Origin: Streptomyces endocoffeicus
GTDB taxonomy: Bacteria; Actinomycetota; Actinomycetes; Streptomycetales; Streptomycetaceae
Direction of reading: 5' to 3'
Assembly (NCBI RefSeq): GCF_016741935.1
Contig: NZ_JAERRG010000016.1
Coordinates: forward strand, 186,001 to 250,000
Length of the DNA: 64,000 nucleotides
Position 1 is the stretch's first letter; each line of letters opens with the position of its first letter. Both the position numbers and the translations under genes were made by a program. Positions 40,134 to 48,259 of the stretch are shown in pieces. The notes beneath the pieces are model-generated. The model was not told where the DNA came from. It made no database searches and saw only the letters and a list, made by a program, of their open reading frames with translations.

Positions 40134-40544
40134 TCAGGCCGCGAGGCCCAGGGCGGTCGCGTGGGAGCGCATGCGCTCGGCCGCGAGCGTCGTGGCCGCC
40201 GTGTCGTCGCGGGACGTGGCCACGACCAGGGCCCATCCGGCCAGGGTGTGGGCGCGCTGGTGGAGGGCGGCGATATGTGCCGGGTCCGTGGCCGAAGCCG
40301 TGGGTGCCGCGCGCAGCGGGGCGTGGCCGTCGCGCAGGCGGGTGGCCTGCTCGGCGAGGCGCTGGGCGGCGTCGTCGAGGGTGGGGTCCGGGGTGAGGGT
40401 GCGCAGCTCGTCCGTCACGGTGAGCAGGGCGGTCAGATGTCCGGCCAGCCGGATGTCCAGCTCTTCCTCGCGGGATCGGTGCGGGAAGTCGGGCGTGGGC
40501 TCGGCCATGCTGTGGACCGACTTGGTGCGGATCGGTTCGTACAT
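40134..40544 (-). CDS. Helical hypothetical protein with a structured leader
   Basis: 136 residues; GGAGG lies 6 nt before the ATG at 40544. The sequence is all-helical and soluble, with R-E-E-E-L-D-I-R-L-A-G-H-L-T-A-L-L-T-V-T-D-E-L-R and A-A-L-H-Q-R-A-H-T-L-A-G-W-A-L-V-V-A-T-S. No domain recognised. The interesting part is upstream: an 11-bp stem that contains the ribosome site as its 3' arm, and a TTAGAC-TCT-GTCTAA dyad in the promoter region. Together they suggest that expression is tightly controlled. Confidence 0.72.
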   Translation of the reverse strand: MYEPIRTKSVHSMAEPTPDFPHRSREEELDIRLAGHLTALLTVTDELRTLTPDPTLDDAAQRLAEQATRLRDGHAPLRAAPTASATDPAHIAALHQRAHTLAGWALVVATSRDDTAATTLAAERMRSHATALGLAA

Positions 40545-40575
40545 GGATGGCCTCCAAGGGGTGAGGAGGCCATCC
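40545..40575 (-). promoter_or_regulatory. Leader hairpin sequestering the ribosome-binding site
   Basis: Read on the - strand: GGATGGCCTCC, a 9-nt loop, then GGAGGCCATCC immediately followed by ATG. The stem is 11 bp and perfect, and its 3' arm contains the only Shine-Dalgarno (GGAGG). In the folded state the ribosome site is fully paired. If the transcript starts upstream of the first arm, translation should need unfolding (temperature, a ligand, a protein or a ribosome). Confidence 0.65.
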
Positions 40576-40579
40576 TAAC

Positions 40580-40594
40580 TTAGACTCTGTCTAA
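40580..40594. promoter_or_regulatory. TTAGAC-TCT-GTCTAA operator-like dyad
   Basis: Perfect 6-3-6 inverted repeat, extended imperfectly by flanking AAC/GTT. In shape it resembles the TTAGA-n-TCTAA boxes of Fur-family (FurA/FurS) regulators as I remember them. A TAGGAT (-10 like) sequence lies right next to it on the - strand, so binding would block the promoter of the gene at 40134-40544. Confidence 0.5.
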
Positions 40595-40615
40595 AGTTGA
40601 GCAGTAACTAAAAGA

Positions 40616-41827
40616 TCAGGGTTGGCCGTATCCGTCCAGGAAGTTCCCGATCCGGGTCACCGCGTCGGCCAGATCCTCCTTGGCGGGCAGCGTCACGATG
40701 CGGAAGTGATCCGGCTCCGGCCAGTTGAACCCCGTGCCGTGCACGATCATGATCTTCTCGGCCCGCAGCAGGTCCAGGACCATCTGCCGGTCGTCCTTGA
40801 TCTTGTAGACCTTGGGGTCCAGCTTGGGGAACGCGTACAGCGCGCCCTTGGGCTTCACACAGGTGACGCCCGGGATCTGGGTCAGCAGCTCGTACGCCGT
40901 GTCCCGCTGCTCCACCAGCCGGCCGCCGGGGAGCACCAGGTCGTTGATCGACTGACGGCCGCCGAGCGCTGTGGCCACCGCGTGCTGCGCCGGCATATTG
41001 GCGCACAGCCGCATATTGGCCAGGATGGTCAGCCCCTCCAGATAGCTGCCGGCGTGGGACTTCGGGCCGCAGACCGCGAGCCAGCCGCTGCGGTAGCCCG
41101 CCACCCGGTACGCCTTGGAGAGCCCGTTGAAGGTGAGGGTCAGCAGGTCCGGGGCGACGGCGGTGGTCGGGGTGTGGGTGGCGCCGTCGTAGAGGATCTT
41201 GTCGTAGATCTCGTCGGAGCAGACGATCAGCTGGTGGCGGCGGGCGATGTCGGTGAGGCCGCGCAGCGTCTCCTCGCCGTAGACGGCGCCCGTGGGGTTG
41301 TTCGGGTTGATGATGACGAGCGCCTTGGTGCGGTCGGTGACCTTGCGCTCGATGTCGGCGAGGTCCGGCAGCCAGTCCGACTGCTCATCGCAGCGGTAGT
41401 GGACGGCGGTGCCCCCGGCGAGCGAGACCGAGGCGGTCCACAGCGGATAGTCGGGGGCCGGGACGAGGACCTCGTCGCCGTCGTCCAGCAGTCCCTGCAT
41501 CGACATCTGGATCAGCTCGGAGACGCCGTTGCCGAGGAAGATGTCCTCGACATCGAGGTCGATGCCCTGGGTCTGGTAGTGCTGCATCACCGCGCGCCGC
41601 GCCGACAGCAGGCCCTTCGCGTCGCCGTAGCCGTGGGCGTCGCCGAGGTTCCGGAGCATGTCCTCGAGGATCTCCGGGGGGCATTCGAAGCCGAAGGTCG
41701 CCGGATTTCCGGTGTTGAGCTTGAGGATGCGGTGTCCTGCCGCCTCCAGCCGCATCGCCTCCTCGAGCACCGGGCCACGGATTTCGTAGCAGACGTTGGA
41801 GAGCTTCGTGGACTGGATCACCTGCAT
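40616..41827 (-). CDS. PLP-dependent aminotransferase, AlaT/AlaA-like
   Basis: 403 residues from the ATG at 41827 (AGGTGG upstream); the frame extends further upstream only in non-conserved sequence. Class I/II aminotransferase: N-P-N-N-P-T-G-A-V-Y, the PLP lysine in F-N-G-L-S-K-A-Y-R-V-A-G-Y-R-S-G-W, and the M-H-type N-terminal segment K-L-S-N-V-C-Y-E-I-R-G-P-V characteristic of the alanine-glutamate AlaA/AlaT group. Expected reaction: pyruvate plus glutamate to alanine plus 2-oxoglutarate. Monocistronic. Confidence 0.92.
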   Translation of the reverse strand: MQVIQSTKLSNVCYEIRGPVLEEAMRLEAAGHRILKLNTGNPATFGFECPPEILEDMLRNLGDAHGYGDAKGLLSARRAVMQHYQTQGIDLDVEDIFLGNGVSELIQMSMQGLLDDGDEVLVPAPDYPLWTASVSLAGGTAVHYRCDEQSDWLPDLADIERKVTDRTKALVIINPNNPTGAVYGEETLRGLTDIARRHQLIVCSDEIYDKILYDGATHTPTTAVAPDLLTLTFNGLSKAYRVAGYRSGWLAVCGPKSHAGSYLEGLTILANMRLCANMPAQHAVATALGGRQSINDLVLPGGRLVEQRDTAYELLTQIPGVTCVKPKGALYAFPKLDPKVYKIKDDRQMVLDLLRAEKIMIVHGTGFNWPEPDHFRIVTLPAKEDLADAVTRIGNFLDGYGQP

Positions 41828-42103
41828 GTCGGCCACCTTACGGCGGTGTATCCGGGGCCGCTCGGTGTTTTTCGCCACGTGGACGGTGTACAGGGGCGCC
41901 GGGCGGCGGGGCCGCGACTCCGTGCGCCGCCCGGGAGCGGCACGTCGCGCCGGGCCTCGCGGCACCCTCGGCGCCCCCTCCGTGCCGGATAACGACTCTG
42001 TTTCTGGTGTTAATTTCCGCGAAAGAAGGGTTGGCCCGAACGGGCGGCGTCGTTATCGTTCACGAACTTCACCCAATCGTTCCGCTGAACGAGTAAGGGA
42101 AGG

Positions 42104-43744
42104 GTGCCCCCGTTCATGTCCCCGTTCACGTCCGAGATCCCCCACCGCACAGCCCCCGCCGCGGCCGGGATACCGCGGCGGTCGGTGCTCACCACCGCCG
42201 CGGCGGCCGTCGCCGCGCTCGGCGGCTCCGCCGCGCTGACCGGCTGCTCGGGAGCCGCCTCCGCCTCCCCGACGAGGGCCGTGCCCACCCGGGGCCCGGC
42301 CGGGCGGCCCGACCGCGGCGGCACCCTGCGCATCGCCCGGCCGCCCGCCTCCGACGCCGAGACCCTCGACCCGGCGAGCGCGCTGTCCGCGTACGAATAC
42401 CTCGGCGCGCTCTACAACCGCCTGGTGCGGATCGCGCCCGACGGCACCGTGGCCCCCGACCTCGCCGAGTCCTGGGAGCCCGACGCCAAGGCGACCACCT
42501 GGACCTTCCGGCTGCGCCGCGGCGTGACCTTCCACGACGGCCGCGCCTTCACCTCCGCCGACGCCGCCTACACCCTGCGCCACATCCTCGACAAGGCGAC
42601 CGCGTCCCCGCAGGCCCCCGTGCTGTCCCCGCTGGTCGACCCGGGGCGGCTGCGCACCCCCGACGCCCACACCCTGGTCGTCCCCCTGAAGAGCCCGCAC
42701 GCCGAGTTCCCCAGCCTGCTCACCCACTACAACTGCTACGTCGTGCCCGAGGGCAGCGCCGGCTCCATCGGCCGCACCGGCATCGGCACCGGCCCCTTCC
42801 GGCTCGCCTCCTTCACCGCCGCCGGGCCCGGCCGGGTCACCGCCCACGCCGACCACTGGGCCGGGCGCCCGGTCCTGGACGCGATCGACTTCTACACCGT
42901 GGCCGATATGCAGGCCCGCTCCAACGCCCTGCTCGCCGGGCAGGTCGATCTGCTTTCCCAGACCAATCTCGACTTCGCCACCGCCCGGGTCGTCGCCGCC
43001 TCCGACCGCGCCACCATCGCCCGCGCCGAGAACGCCCAGTGGTACGTGCTGCCGATGCTCACCACCGAGAAGCCCTTCACCGATCCGCGGGTGCGGCAGG
43101 CGATGAAGCTCGCCTACGACCCCGCGCACATCCTGAAGGCCGCGCTGCAGGGCGCGGGCACGGCCGGCTGGGACAACCCCGTCCCGCCGAACGACCCCTC
43201 CCACATCGCCGCCCACCCCACCCACGACCCCGAGAAGGCCCGCCATCTGCTGAAGCGGGCCGGGCACGAGCGGCTGGCGGTGGACCTCTACACGTCCTCG
43301 TACGACCCGATCTTCACGCCCATGGCCCTCGCCTACCAGGAGTCGGCCCGGCGCGCGGGCATCCGGATCCGGGTCAAGACCGCGGCCGCGGACTCGTACT
43401 ACACCCAGATCTGGATGAAGAAGCCGCTCATGGCCACCTACTGGTACACCGGGCGCCCCGTCGACCAGCTGCTCAACCAGGTCTTCCGCGGCGGCTCCTC
43501 GTACAACGAGACCGCCTGGTCCGACAAGGAGTTCGACGCGCTGCTCGACCGGGCCCGCCGGGAGACCGACGAGGGGCGTCGGCGCGAGCTGTACGGACAG
43601 GCGCAGACGCTCGTCGTCGAGCGGGGCGGGGCGATCACCCCGATGTTCGCCGACCGGCTCGTCGGGATCTCCCGGAAGGTGCGCGGCTACGCCGAGCACG
43701 GCTTCGAGTTCGACTATCTGCACATCGGGCTGAAGGGGGCGTGA
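42104..43744 (+). CDS. ABC transporter substrate-binding lipoprotein (peptide/nickel family 5)
   Basis: 546 residues from a GTG at 42104; an ATG at 42116 is the alternative (AAGGGAAGG lies before both). The leader has twin arginines (I-P-R-R-S-V-L-T-T) and a lipobox A-L-T-G-C, so it is a Tat- or Sec-exported lipoprotein. Family 5 landmarks: L-A-E-S-W-E, W-T-F-R-L-R-R-G-V-T-F-H-D-G, F-T-S-A-D-A-A-Y-T-L and A-Y-D-P. It delivers peptides, nickel chelates or similar ligands. First gene of a six-gene overlapping unit (42104-50907). An inverted repeat GTTC-AC-GAAC is at 42058-42067. Confidence 0.93.
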   Translation: MPPFMSPFTSEIPHRTAPAAAGIPRRSVLTTAAAAVAALGGSAALTGCSGAASASPTRAVPTRGPAGRPDRGGTLRIARPPASDAETLDPASALSAYEYLGALYNRLVRIAPDGTVAPDLAESWEPDAKATTWTFRLRRGVTFHDGRAFTSADAAYTLRHILDKATASPQAPVLSPLVDPGRLRTPDAHTLVVPLKSPHAEFPSLLTHYNCYVVPEGSAGSIGRTGIGTGPFRLASFTAAGPGRVTAHADHWAGRPVLDAIDFYTVADMQARSNALLAGQVDLLSQTNLDFATARVVAASDRATIARAENAQWYVLPMLTTEKPFTDPRVRQAMKLAYDPAHILKAALQGAGTAGWDNPVPPNDPSHIAAHPTHDPEKARHLLKRAGHERLAVDLYTSSYDPIFTPMALAYQESARRAGIRIRVKTAAADSYYTQIWMKKPLMATYWYTGRPVDQLLNQVFRGGSSYNETAWSDKEFDALLDRARRETDEGRRRELYGQAQTLVVERGGAITPMFADRLVGISRKVRGYAEHGFEFDYLHIGLKGA

Positions 43745-44703
43745 TGTTCTCTTTCCTCCTCCGTCGTGTGGTCGCCGCGCTCGGCACCCTGCTGCTCTCC
43801 TCGGTCATGGTCTTCCTGGCTGTCCAGGCGCTGCCCGGCGATGTCGCCACCCAGGTGCTCGGCAGGGACGCCACCCCCGACGCGGTCGCCGCGCTGCGCA
43901 AGCAGATGGGCCTCGACCAGCCCGCCTGGGAGCGGTACGCCGACTGGATCAAGGGCGCGCTGCACGGCGACTTCGGCACCTCGCTGGTCACCACCAAGCC
44001 GGTGGGCGGCGAGGTCGCCCAGTACCTCGGCAACTCCGCCCTGATCGCCGTCGTCACCGTCCTCTTCGCGGTCACCGGCTCCGTCGTGCTCGGCGTCGTG
44101 GCCGGGCTCTACCGCGACCGCTGGCCGGACCATCTGATCTCCACGGTCAGCCTGGTCGGGATGAGCGTCCCCGAATTCGTCGTGGCCACGGTGCTGGTGC
44201 TCGCCTTCTCCGTCACCGTGCCGGTGCTGCCCGCCGTGGTGCTGTACGGGCCGGGGGCCGGGATCGGGCAGCTGCTCCCGGCGGTGTGGCTGCCCGCCGC
44301 CTCGCTCGCGATCGTCATGGCCGCGTACATCGTGCGGATGGCCCGTACCTCGGTGATCGACGTCATGGCGAGCGAATACGTCACCACGGCCCGGCTCAAG
44401 GGGCTGACCACCTGGCGCGTGGTCACCCGGCACGCGCTGCCCAGCGCCCTGCTGCCCACGCTGCACGTCATCGCGCTCAATGTGGCCTGGCTGGTGGGCG
44501 GCGTCGCCGTGGTCGAGAACGTCTTCAACTACCCCGGCATCGGAAAGCTGATGCTCACCTCCGTGCAGAACCGCGATCTGCCGGTCATCCAGGCCATCGC
44601 CCTCATCAGCGCGGTCGTCTACGTCGTCTGCAACCTCGCCGCCGACCTCGGGTCCATGGCCCTCAATCCCAAGCTCCGCACCCGAGGAGGGAGGATCCGA
44701 TGA
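43744..44703 (+). CDS. ABC transporter permease, DppB/OppB type
   Basis: 319 residues; the ATG shares one base with the stop of the binding protein (TGATG). Six membrane helices, starting with the typical R-R-V-V-A-A-L-G-T-L-L-L-S-S-V-M-V-F. The ATPase-coupling EAA loop is Y-V-T-T-A-R-L-K-G-L-T-T-W-R-V-V-T-R-H-A-L-P-S. Pairs with the DppC-type permease that follows. Confidence 0.94.
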   Translation: MFSFLLRRVVAALGTLLLSSVMVFLAVQALPGDVATQVLGRDATPDAVAALRKQMGLDQPAWERYADWIKGALHGDFGTSLVTTKPVGGEVAQYLGNSALIAVVTVLFAVTGSVVLGVVAGLYRDRWPDHLISTVSLVGMSVPEFVVATVLVLAFSVTVPVLPAVVLYGPGAGIGQLLPAVWLPAASLAIVMAAYIVRMARTSVIDVMASEYVTTARLKGLTTWRVVTRHALPSALLPTLHVIALNVAWLVGGVAVVENVFNYPGIGKLMLTSVQNRDLPVIQAIALISAVVYVVCNLAADLGSMALNPKLRTRGGRIR

Positions 44704-45680
44704 GCTCCGTCGAGGATCCGAAGAGCTCAGTGAAGGAGCCTGTGGGCGCGGGCGCGGCCCCGTCGTCCGCCGCGGGCCCGGCCCCGTCGTCCGCCGCGGG
44801 CGCGAGCACGCCGCCGCCCGCGCCCGTACGGCCCGGCTTCGCCGCCCGCACCTGGCGTACGGTGCGCTCCTCCCGCCCGGCCGTCATCGGGCTCGCGATC
44901 GTCGCCGTACACGTGGTGGTCGCGCTGCTCGCCCCGCTGCTCACCCCGTACCACCCCACCACCGGCGACGCCTCGCACGCCCTGCTCGGGCCGAGCGCCG
45001 ACCACTGGGCGGGCACCGACCAGTACGGGCGCGATGTGCTGACCCGGGTGCTCTACGGCGGGCGGTACGCGCTCGGCGTCTCCGTCACCGCGACCCTCAT
45101 CACCATCGCCCTCGGCACCGTCCTCGGCTGTGCGGCCGCGCTGCGCGGCGGCTGGCTGGACGATGTGGTCATGCGCGTCCTGGACGCGGTGCTGTCCATC
45201 CCCGCGATCCTCGTCCTGCTGGTGATCGTCACCGCGCTGGGCACCGGATCCTCGGTCATCGTGCTGGCCATCGCCGTCGTCTGCGTCCCCCAGGTGGTGC
45301 GGGTGGTGCGGGGCGCCGCGCTCGGCGTCGTGCCGCAGGACTACGTCACCGCGGCGCGGGCCCGGGGCGAGAGCACCTGGGCGATTCTGCGGCGCGAGGT
45401 GCTGCCCAACATCAGCGATGTGGTGTGCGTCGAGTTCGCGATGCGGGCGTCGTGGGTGGTGCTGCTGATCTCCTCGCTGTCGTTCCTCGGCTTCGGCGCG
45501 GACCCGCCCACTCCCGACTGGGGGCTGATGGTCTCGGAGAACCGCACCGCCATCACCGTGGTGCCGATGGCCAGCCTCGCGCCGATCATCGGCCTGGCCA
45601 CGATGGTGGTCGGGCTCAACCTCGCGGCCGACGGCCTGTCGAAGGCGTGGGGCGTCGACCGGATCAGGGAGGGCGTCTGA
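44700..45680 (+). CDS. ABC transporter permease, DppC/OppC type
   Basis: 326 residues with ATGA overlap to the previous gene. The N-terminal ~45 residues are a low-complexity Pro/Ala/Ser stretch (GPAPSSAAGA) before the first helix. D-Q-Y-G-R-D-V-L-T-R-V-L-Y-G-G-R is the DppC hallmark; the EAA loop is Y-V-T-A-A-R-A-R-G-E-S-T-W-A-I-L-R-R-E-V-L-P-N. Second membrane subunit of the importer. Confidence 0.94.
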   Translation: MSSVEDPKSSVKEPVGAGAAPSSAAGPAPSSAAGASTPPPAPVRPGFAARTWRTVRSSRPAVIGLAIVAVHVVVALLAPLLTPYHPTTGDASHALLGPSADHWAGTDQYGRDVLTRVLYGGRYALGVSVTATLITIALGTVLGCAAALRGGWLDDVVMRVLDAVLSIPAILVLLVIVTALGTGSSVIVLAIAVVCVPQVVRVVRGAALGVVPQDYVTAARARGESTWAILRREVLPNISDVVCVEFAMRASWVVLLISSLSFLGFGADPPTPDWGLMVSENRTAITVVPMASLAPIIGLATMVVGLNLAADGLSKAWGVDRIREGV

Positions 45681-47854
45681 TGACCACGTCTCCAAAGGCC
45701 CCCATCGTGTCGGTGGACAAGCTGTCCGTGGCGTACCGCTCGGGCGGGCGCGAAGTGCCCGTCGTCCAGGAGGTGTCGCTGGAGGTGCGCCCCGGCCGGA
45801 CGCTGGCCCTGGTCGGCGAGTCCGGCAGCGGCAAGTCGACGGTCGCCGCGACCCTTCTGGGACATCTGCGGCATGGCTCCCGGATCACGGGCGGGCGCGT
45901 CGCGGTGGCCGGCGAGGACGTCTTCGCGCTGTCCGCGCGGGAGTTGCGGCGGCTGCGCGGCGGTACGGTCGCGATGGTCGCGCAGAACGCGGGCCACGCC
46001 CTGACGCCGTCCATGCGGATCGGACGGCAGATCGCGGAGGCGGGCGGCGAAGTGCCCGTGACGGAGCTGCTGGAACAGGTGCGGCTGGAGCGCCCGCGTG
46101 AACTCGCCCGCCGCTATCCGCACGAACTCTCCGGCGGGCAGCAGCAGCGCGTCGCCATCGCCATGGCGATCGCGGCCCGGCCCAAGGTGCTCGTGCTGGA
46201 CGAGCCCACGACCGGCCTCGATGTGATCACCCAGCGCGGAGTGCTGGACCTGGTCGGCGCCCTCCGCGAGGAACTCGGCCTCGCCGCCGTCCTGGTCAGC
46301 CATGACCTGGGCGTGGTCGCGCGGATGGCCGACGAGGTGTGCGTGCTGAACGCCGGACGGGTCGTCGAGGCCGCACCCACCCGACGCCTCTTCGCCGCCC
46401 CCGCCGACCCGTACACCCGCCGCCTGCTGGCCAGCGTCCCCCGCATCGCGGACGCGGGGCTCGCGGTGGTGGGGGATGACGGTACGCGGGAGATCCGGCC
46501 CAGGGCGGGCGTGGCCGGGGACGCGGCGGAGGCGGTGAACGTACGGGACGTCGTGATCGACTACGGGGCCAGCCGCGCCGTGGACGGGGTCTCCTTCAGC
46601 GTGCGGCGCGGTGAGGTGCTGGCGCTGGTGGGCGAGTCGGGGAGCGGCAAGTCGACGATCGCGTGGTCGCTGGCGGGGTTGCGGGAGCCGTCGGGCGGAA
46701 CGATGAGGGCTGCGTCCGGGGGCGGGCCGGGTGGCGCGTCCGGGGGTTCGCCCGGGGGTTCGTTCGGTGGTTCGTCAGGTGACGGGTCCGGTGGCCCGTC
46801 TGGTGGCCGATCCGGCGGCTCGCCCGGCGGCCCGCTCGGTGGCTCGTCAGGTGACGGGTCCGGTGGCCGATCTGGCGGCTCGCCCGGTGGCTCGTCCGGC
46901 GCTTTGTCAGGTGACGGGTCTGGTGGCCTGTCAGGTGGCCGATCCGGCGGCCCGCTCGGTGGATCGTCCGGCGGTTCGTCAGGTGACGGGTCCGGTGGCC
47001 TGTCAGGTGGCCGATCCGGCGGCCCGTTCGGTGGCTCGTCAGGTGACGGGTCCGGTGGCCGATCTGGCGGCTCGCCCGGCGGCCCGCTCGGTGGATCGTC
47101 CGGCGGTTCGTCAGGTGACGGGTCTGGTGGCCTGTCCGGTGGCCGATCCGGCGGCCCGTCCGGCGGTGACGGGGACCTGAGTGCTCCCGCGCGGCGGCGC
47201 CCGCTCGCCCTGCGCCGCACCGTCCAGCTCGTCTTCCAGAACGCCGACACCTCGCTCAACCCGCGGCGCTCGGTGGGCGATGCGGTACGGCGGCCGCTGC
47301 GCTTCTTCGGTACGGCCGGGTCGCGGGGCGAGGCGGCGTCGCGCGCCCGTCAGCTGATCGCCGACGTCCGCCTCGACCCCGACTTCGCCGACCGGCTCCC
47401 CGCCCAGCTGTCCGGCGGCCAGCGCCAGCGCATCGGCATCGCGCGGGCGCTGGCCGGTGAGCCCGATCTGCTGATCGCGGACGAGATCACGACGGCGCTG
47501 GACGTGTCCGTACAGGCCGATGTGCTGCGCCTGCTGGACGACCTGCGCCGGGAGCGCGAACTGGCCTGCCTGTTCATCAGCCACGACCTGGCGGTGGTGC
47601 GGGGGATCGCGGACCGGGTGGTGGTGCTGCGGCACGGCGTGGTGGTGGAGGAGGGCCCGACGGACGCGGTCTTCGCGGCTCCGGGTCACCCGTACACGAG
47701 GGCGCTGATGGCGGCGGCGCTGGAGCCGGATCCGGAGGCGCAAGGCGCGGTGGTCTCGGCCGAGGAGTGGGCGGACGCGGCGGAGCCGGGCGAGCTCTGG
47801 GACGACTTGGGCGAGGGCCACCGAGTGCGACGCTGGCGGCCGGTGGATGGTTAG
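45680..47854 (+). CDS. Fused double ATPase (DppD-DppF type) of a peptide/nickel ABC importer, with low-complexity insertion
   Basis: 724 residues. First ATPase, residues ~8-265: Walker A G-E-S-G-S-G-K-S-T (46-54), signature L-S-G-G-Q-Q-Q (150-156), Walker B V-L-V-L-D-E-P (170-176). Second ATPase starts near residue 285: Walker A again G-E-S-G-S-G-K-S-T (~318-326), Q-loop L-V-F-Q-N-A-D-T-S-L-N-P, signature L-S-G-G-Q-R-Q-R, Walker B L-L-I-A-D-E-I-T-T-A-L-D. Between the second Walker A and Q-loop, where normally ~20-25 residues form a beta hairpin, lies a 154-residue Gly/Ser/Asp repeat (346-499). All nucleotide-site motifs are intact. Stop and start codons overlap with the upstream permease. Confidence 0.95.
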   Translation: MTTSPKAPIVSVDKLSVAYRSGGREVPVVQEVSLEVRPGRTLALVGESGSGKSTVAATLLGHLRHGSRITGGRVAVAGEDVFALSARELRRLRGGTVAMVAQNAGHALTPSMRIGRQIAEAGGEVPVTELLEQVRLERPRELARRYPHELSGGQQQRVAIAMAIAARPKVLVLDEPTTGLDVITQRGVLDLVGALREELGLAAVLVSHDLGVVARMADEVCVLNAGRVVEAAPTRRLFAAPADPYTRRLLASVPRIADAGLAVVGDDGTREIRPRAGVAGDAAEAVNVRDVVIDYGASRAVDGVSFSVRRGEVLALVGESGSGKSTIAWSLAGLREPSGGTMRAASGGGPGGASGGSPGGSFGGSSGDGSGGPSGGRSGGSPGGPLGGSSGDGSGGRSGGSPGGSSGALSGDGSGGLSGGRSGGPLGGSSGGSSGDGSGGLSGGRSGGPFGGSSGDGSGGRSGGSPGGPLGGSSGGSSGDGSGGLSGGRSGGPSGGDGDLSAPARRRPLALRRTVQLVFQNADTSLNPRRSVGDAVRRPLRFFGTAGSRGEAASRARQLIADVRLDPDFADRLPAQLSGGQRQRIGIARALAGEPDLLIADEITTALDVSVQADVLRLLDDLRRERELACLFISHDLAVVRGIADRVVVLRHGVVVEEGPTDAVFAAPGHPYTRALMAAALEPDPEAQGAVVSAEEWADAAEPGELWDDLGEGHRVRRWRPVDG
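46715..47176 (+). repeat. In-frame minisatellite encoding a Gly/Ser-rich insertion
   Basis: 462 bp encoding 154 residues of S-G-G, P-G-G, R-S-G-G and S-S-G-D-G-S-G-G-type units. The longest shared block, GTCAGGTGACGGGTCCGGTGG (or T for C), recurs six times with spacings of about 60-75 bp. All units keep frame. Confidence 0.92.
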
Positions 47855-48259
47855 CCCCCACCCCGCCCCTTCCCGTACCCGGGGCCGGCCCCGGTCCCCA
47901 TGTCCGGGGGCTCCGCCCCAAGAGCTGCCCCCCGAGGTATCGCCGCCGCCTGCACGCCGGTGGCCGGGTTGCGCCCACCCGTCCCTCCCCCAGCTACCGC
48001 TGGGAGGTGCCCCCTCCGCGGAACGATTGCCCACAACCAGGTGTCACGCGCCCCACCGCAGTCGCTTCGCATCTCAAGCCCCTCCGGCGTTTGAGGAGCG
48101 GGGGTGCGGGGGCGGAGCCCCCGGATACGGGGTCCGGGGTCGGCCCCGGTTTCGGGAAGGGGCGGGGTGGGGGACGGCCCGCCGCAGGCGCACCGCACCC
48201 GCACTCGCACCCGCACCCGCACCCGCACCCGCACCACAACACCCAGGTAGAGGAGATAC
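47855..48259. repeat. 405-bp gap: inverted pair of Streptomyces intergenic GGGGCGGAGCCCC repeats and a CGCACC hexamer run
   Basis: The element at 48077-48190 (CCCCTCCGGCGTTTGAGGAGCGGGG, split by a few bases, then GGGGGCGGAGCCCCC and GGGAAGGGGCGGGGTGGGG and CCGCCGCAGGCG) has a partial copy in reverse orientation at 47855-47921, so the region can fold into a long cruciform. A hexanucleotide array (CGCACC)n follows at about 48193-48236, directly before the ribosome site of the next gene. No coding frame is convincing here. Confidence 0.75.

Noticed and set aside
46559..47260. Proline/aspartate-rich frame on the - strand opposite the ABC insertion
   Set aside because: It is the complement of the Gly/Ser repeat; the + frame has intact ABC motifs on both sides.
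48193..48240. Possible small RNA or tRNA-like fold at the CGCACC run
   Set aside because: It is a simple hexanucleotide repeat without cloverleaf pairing.
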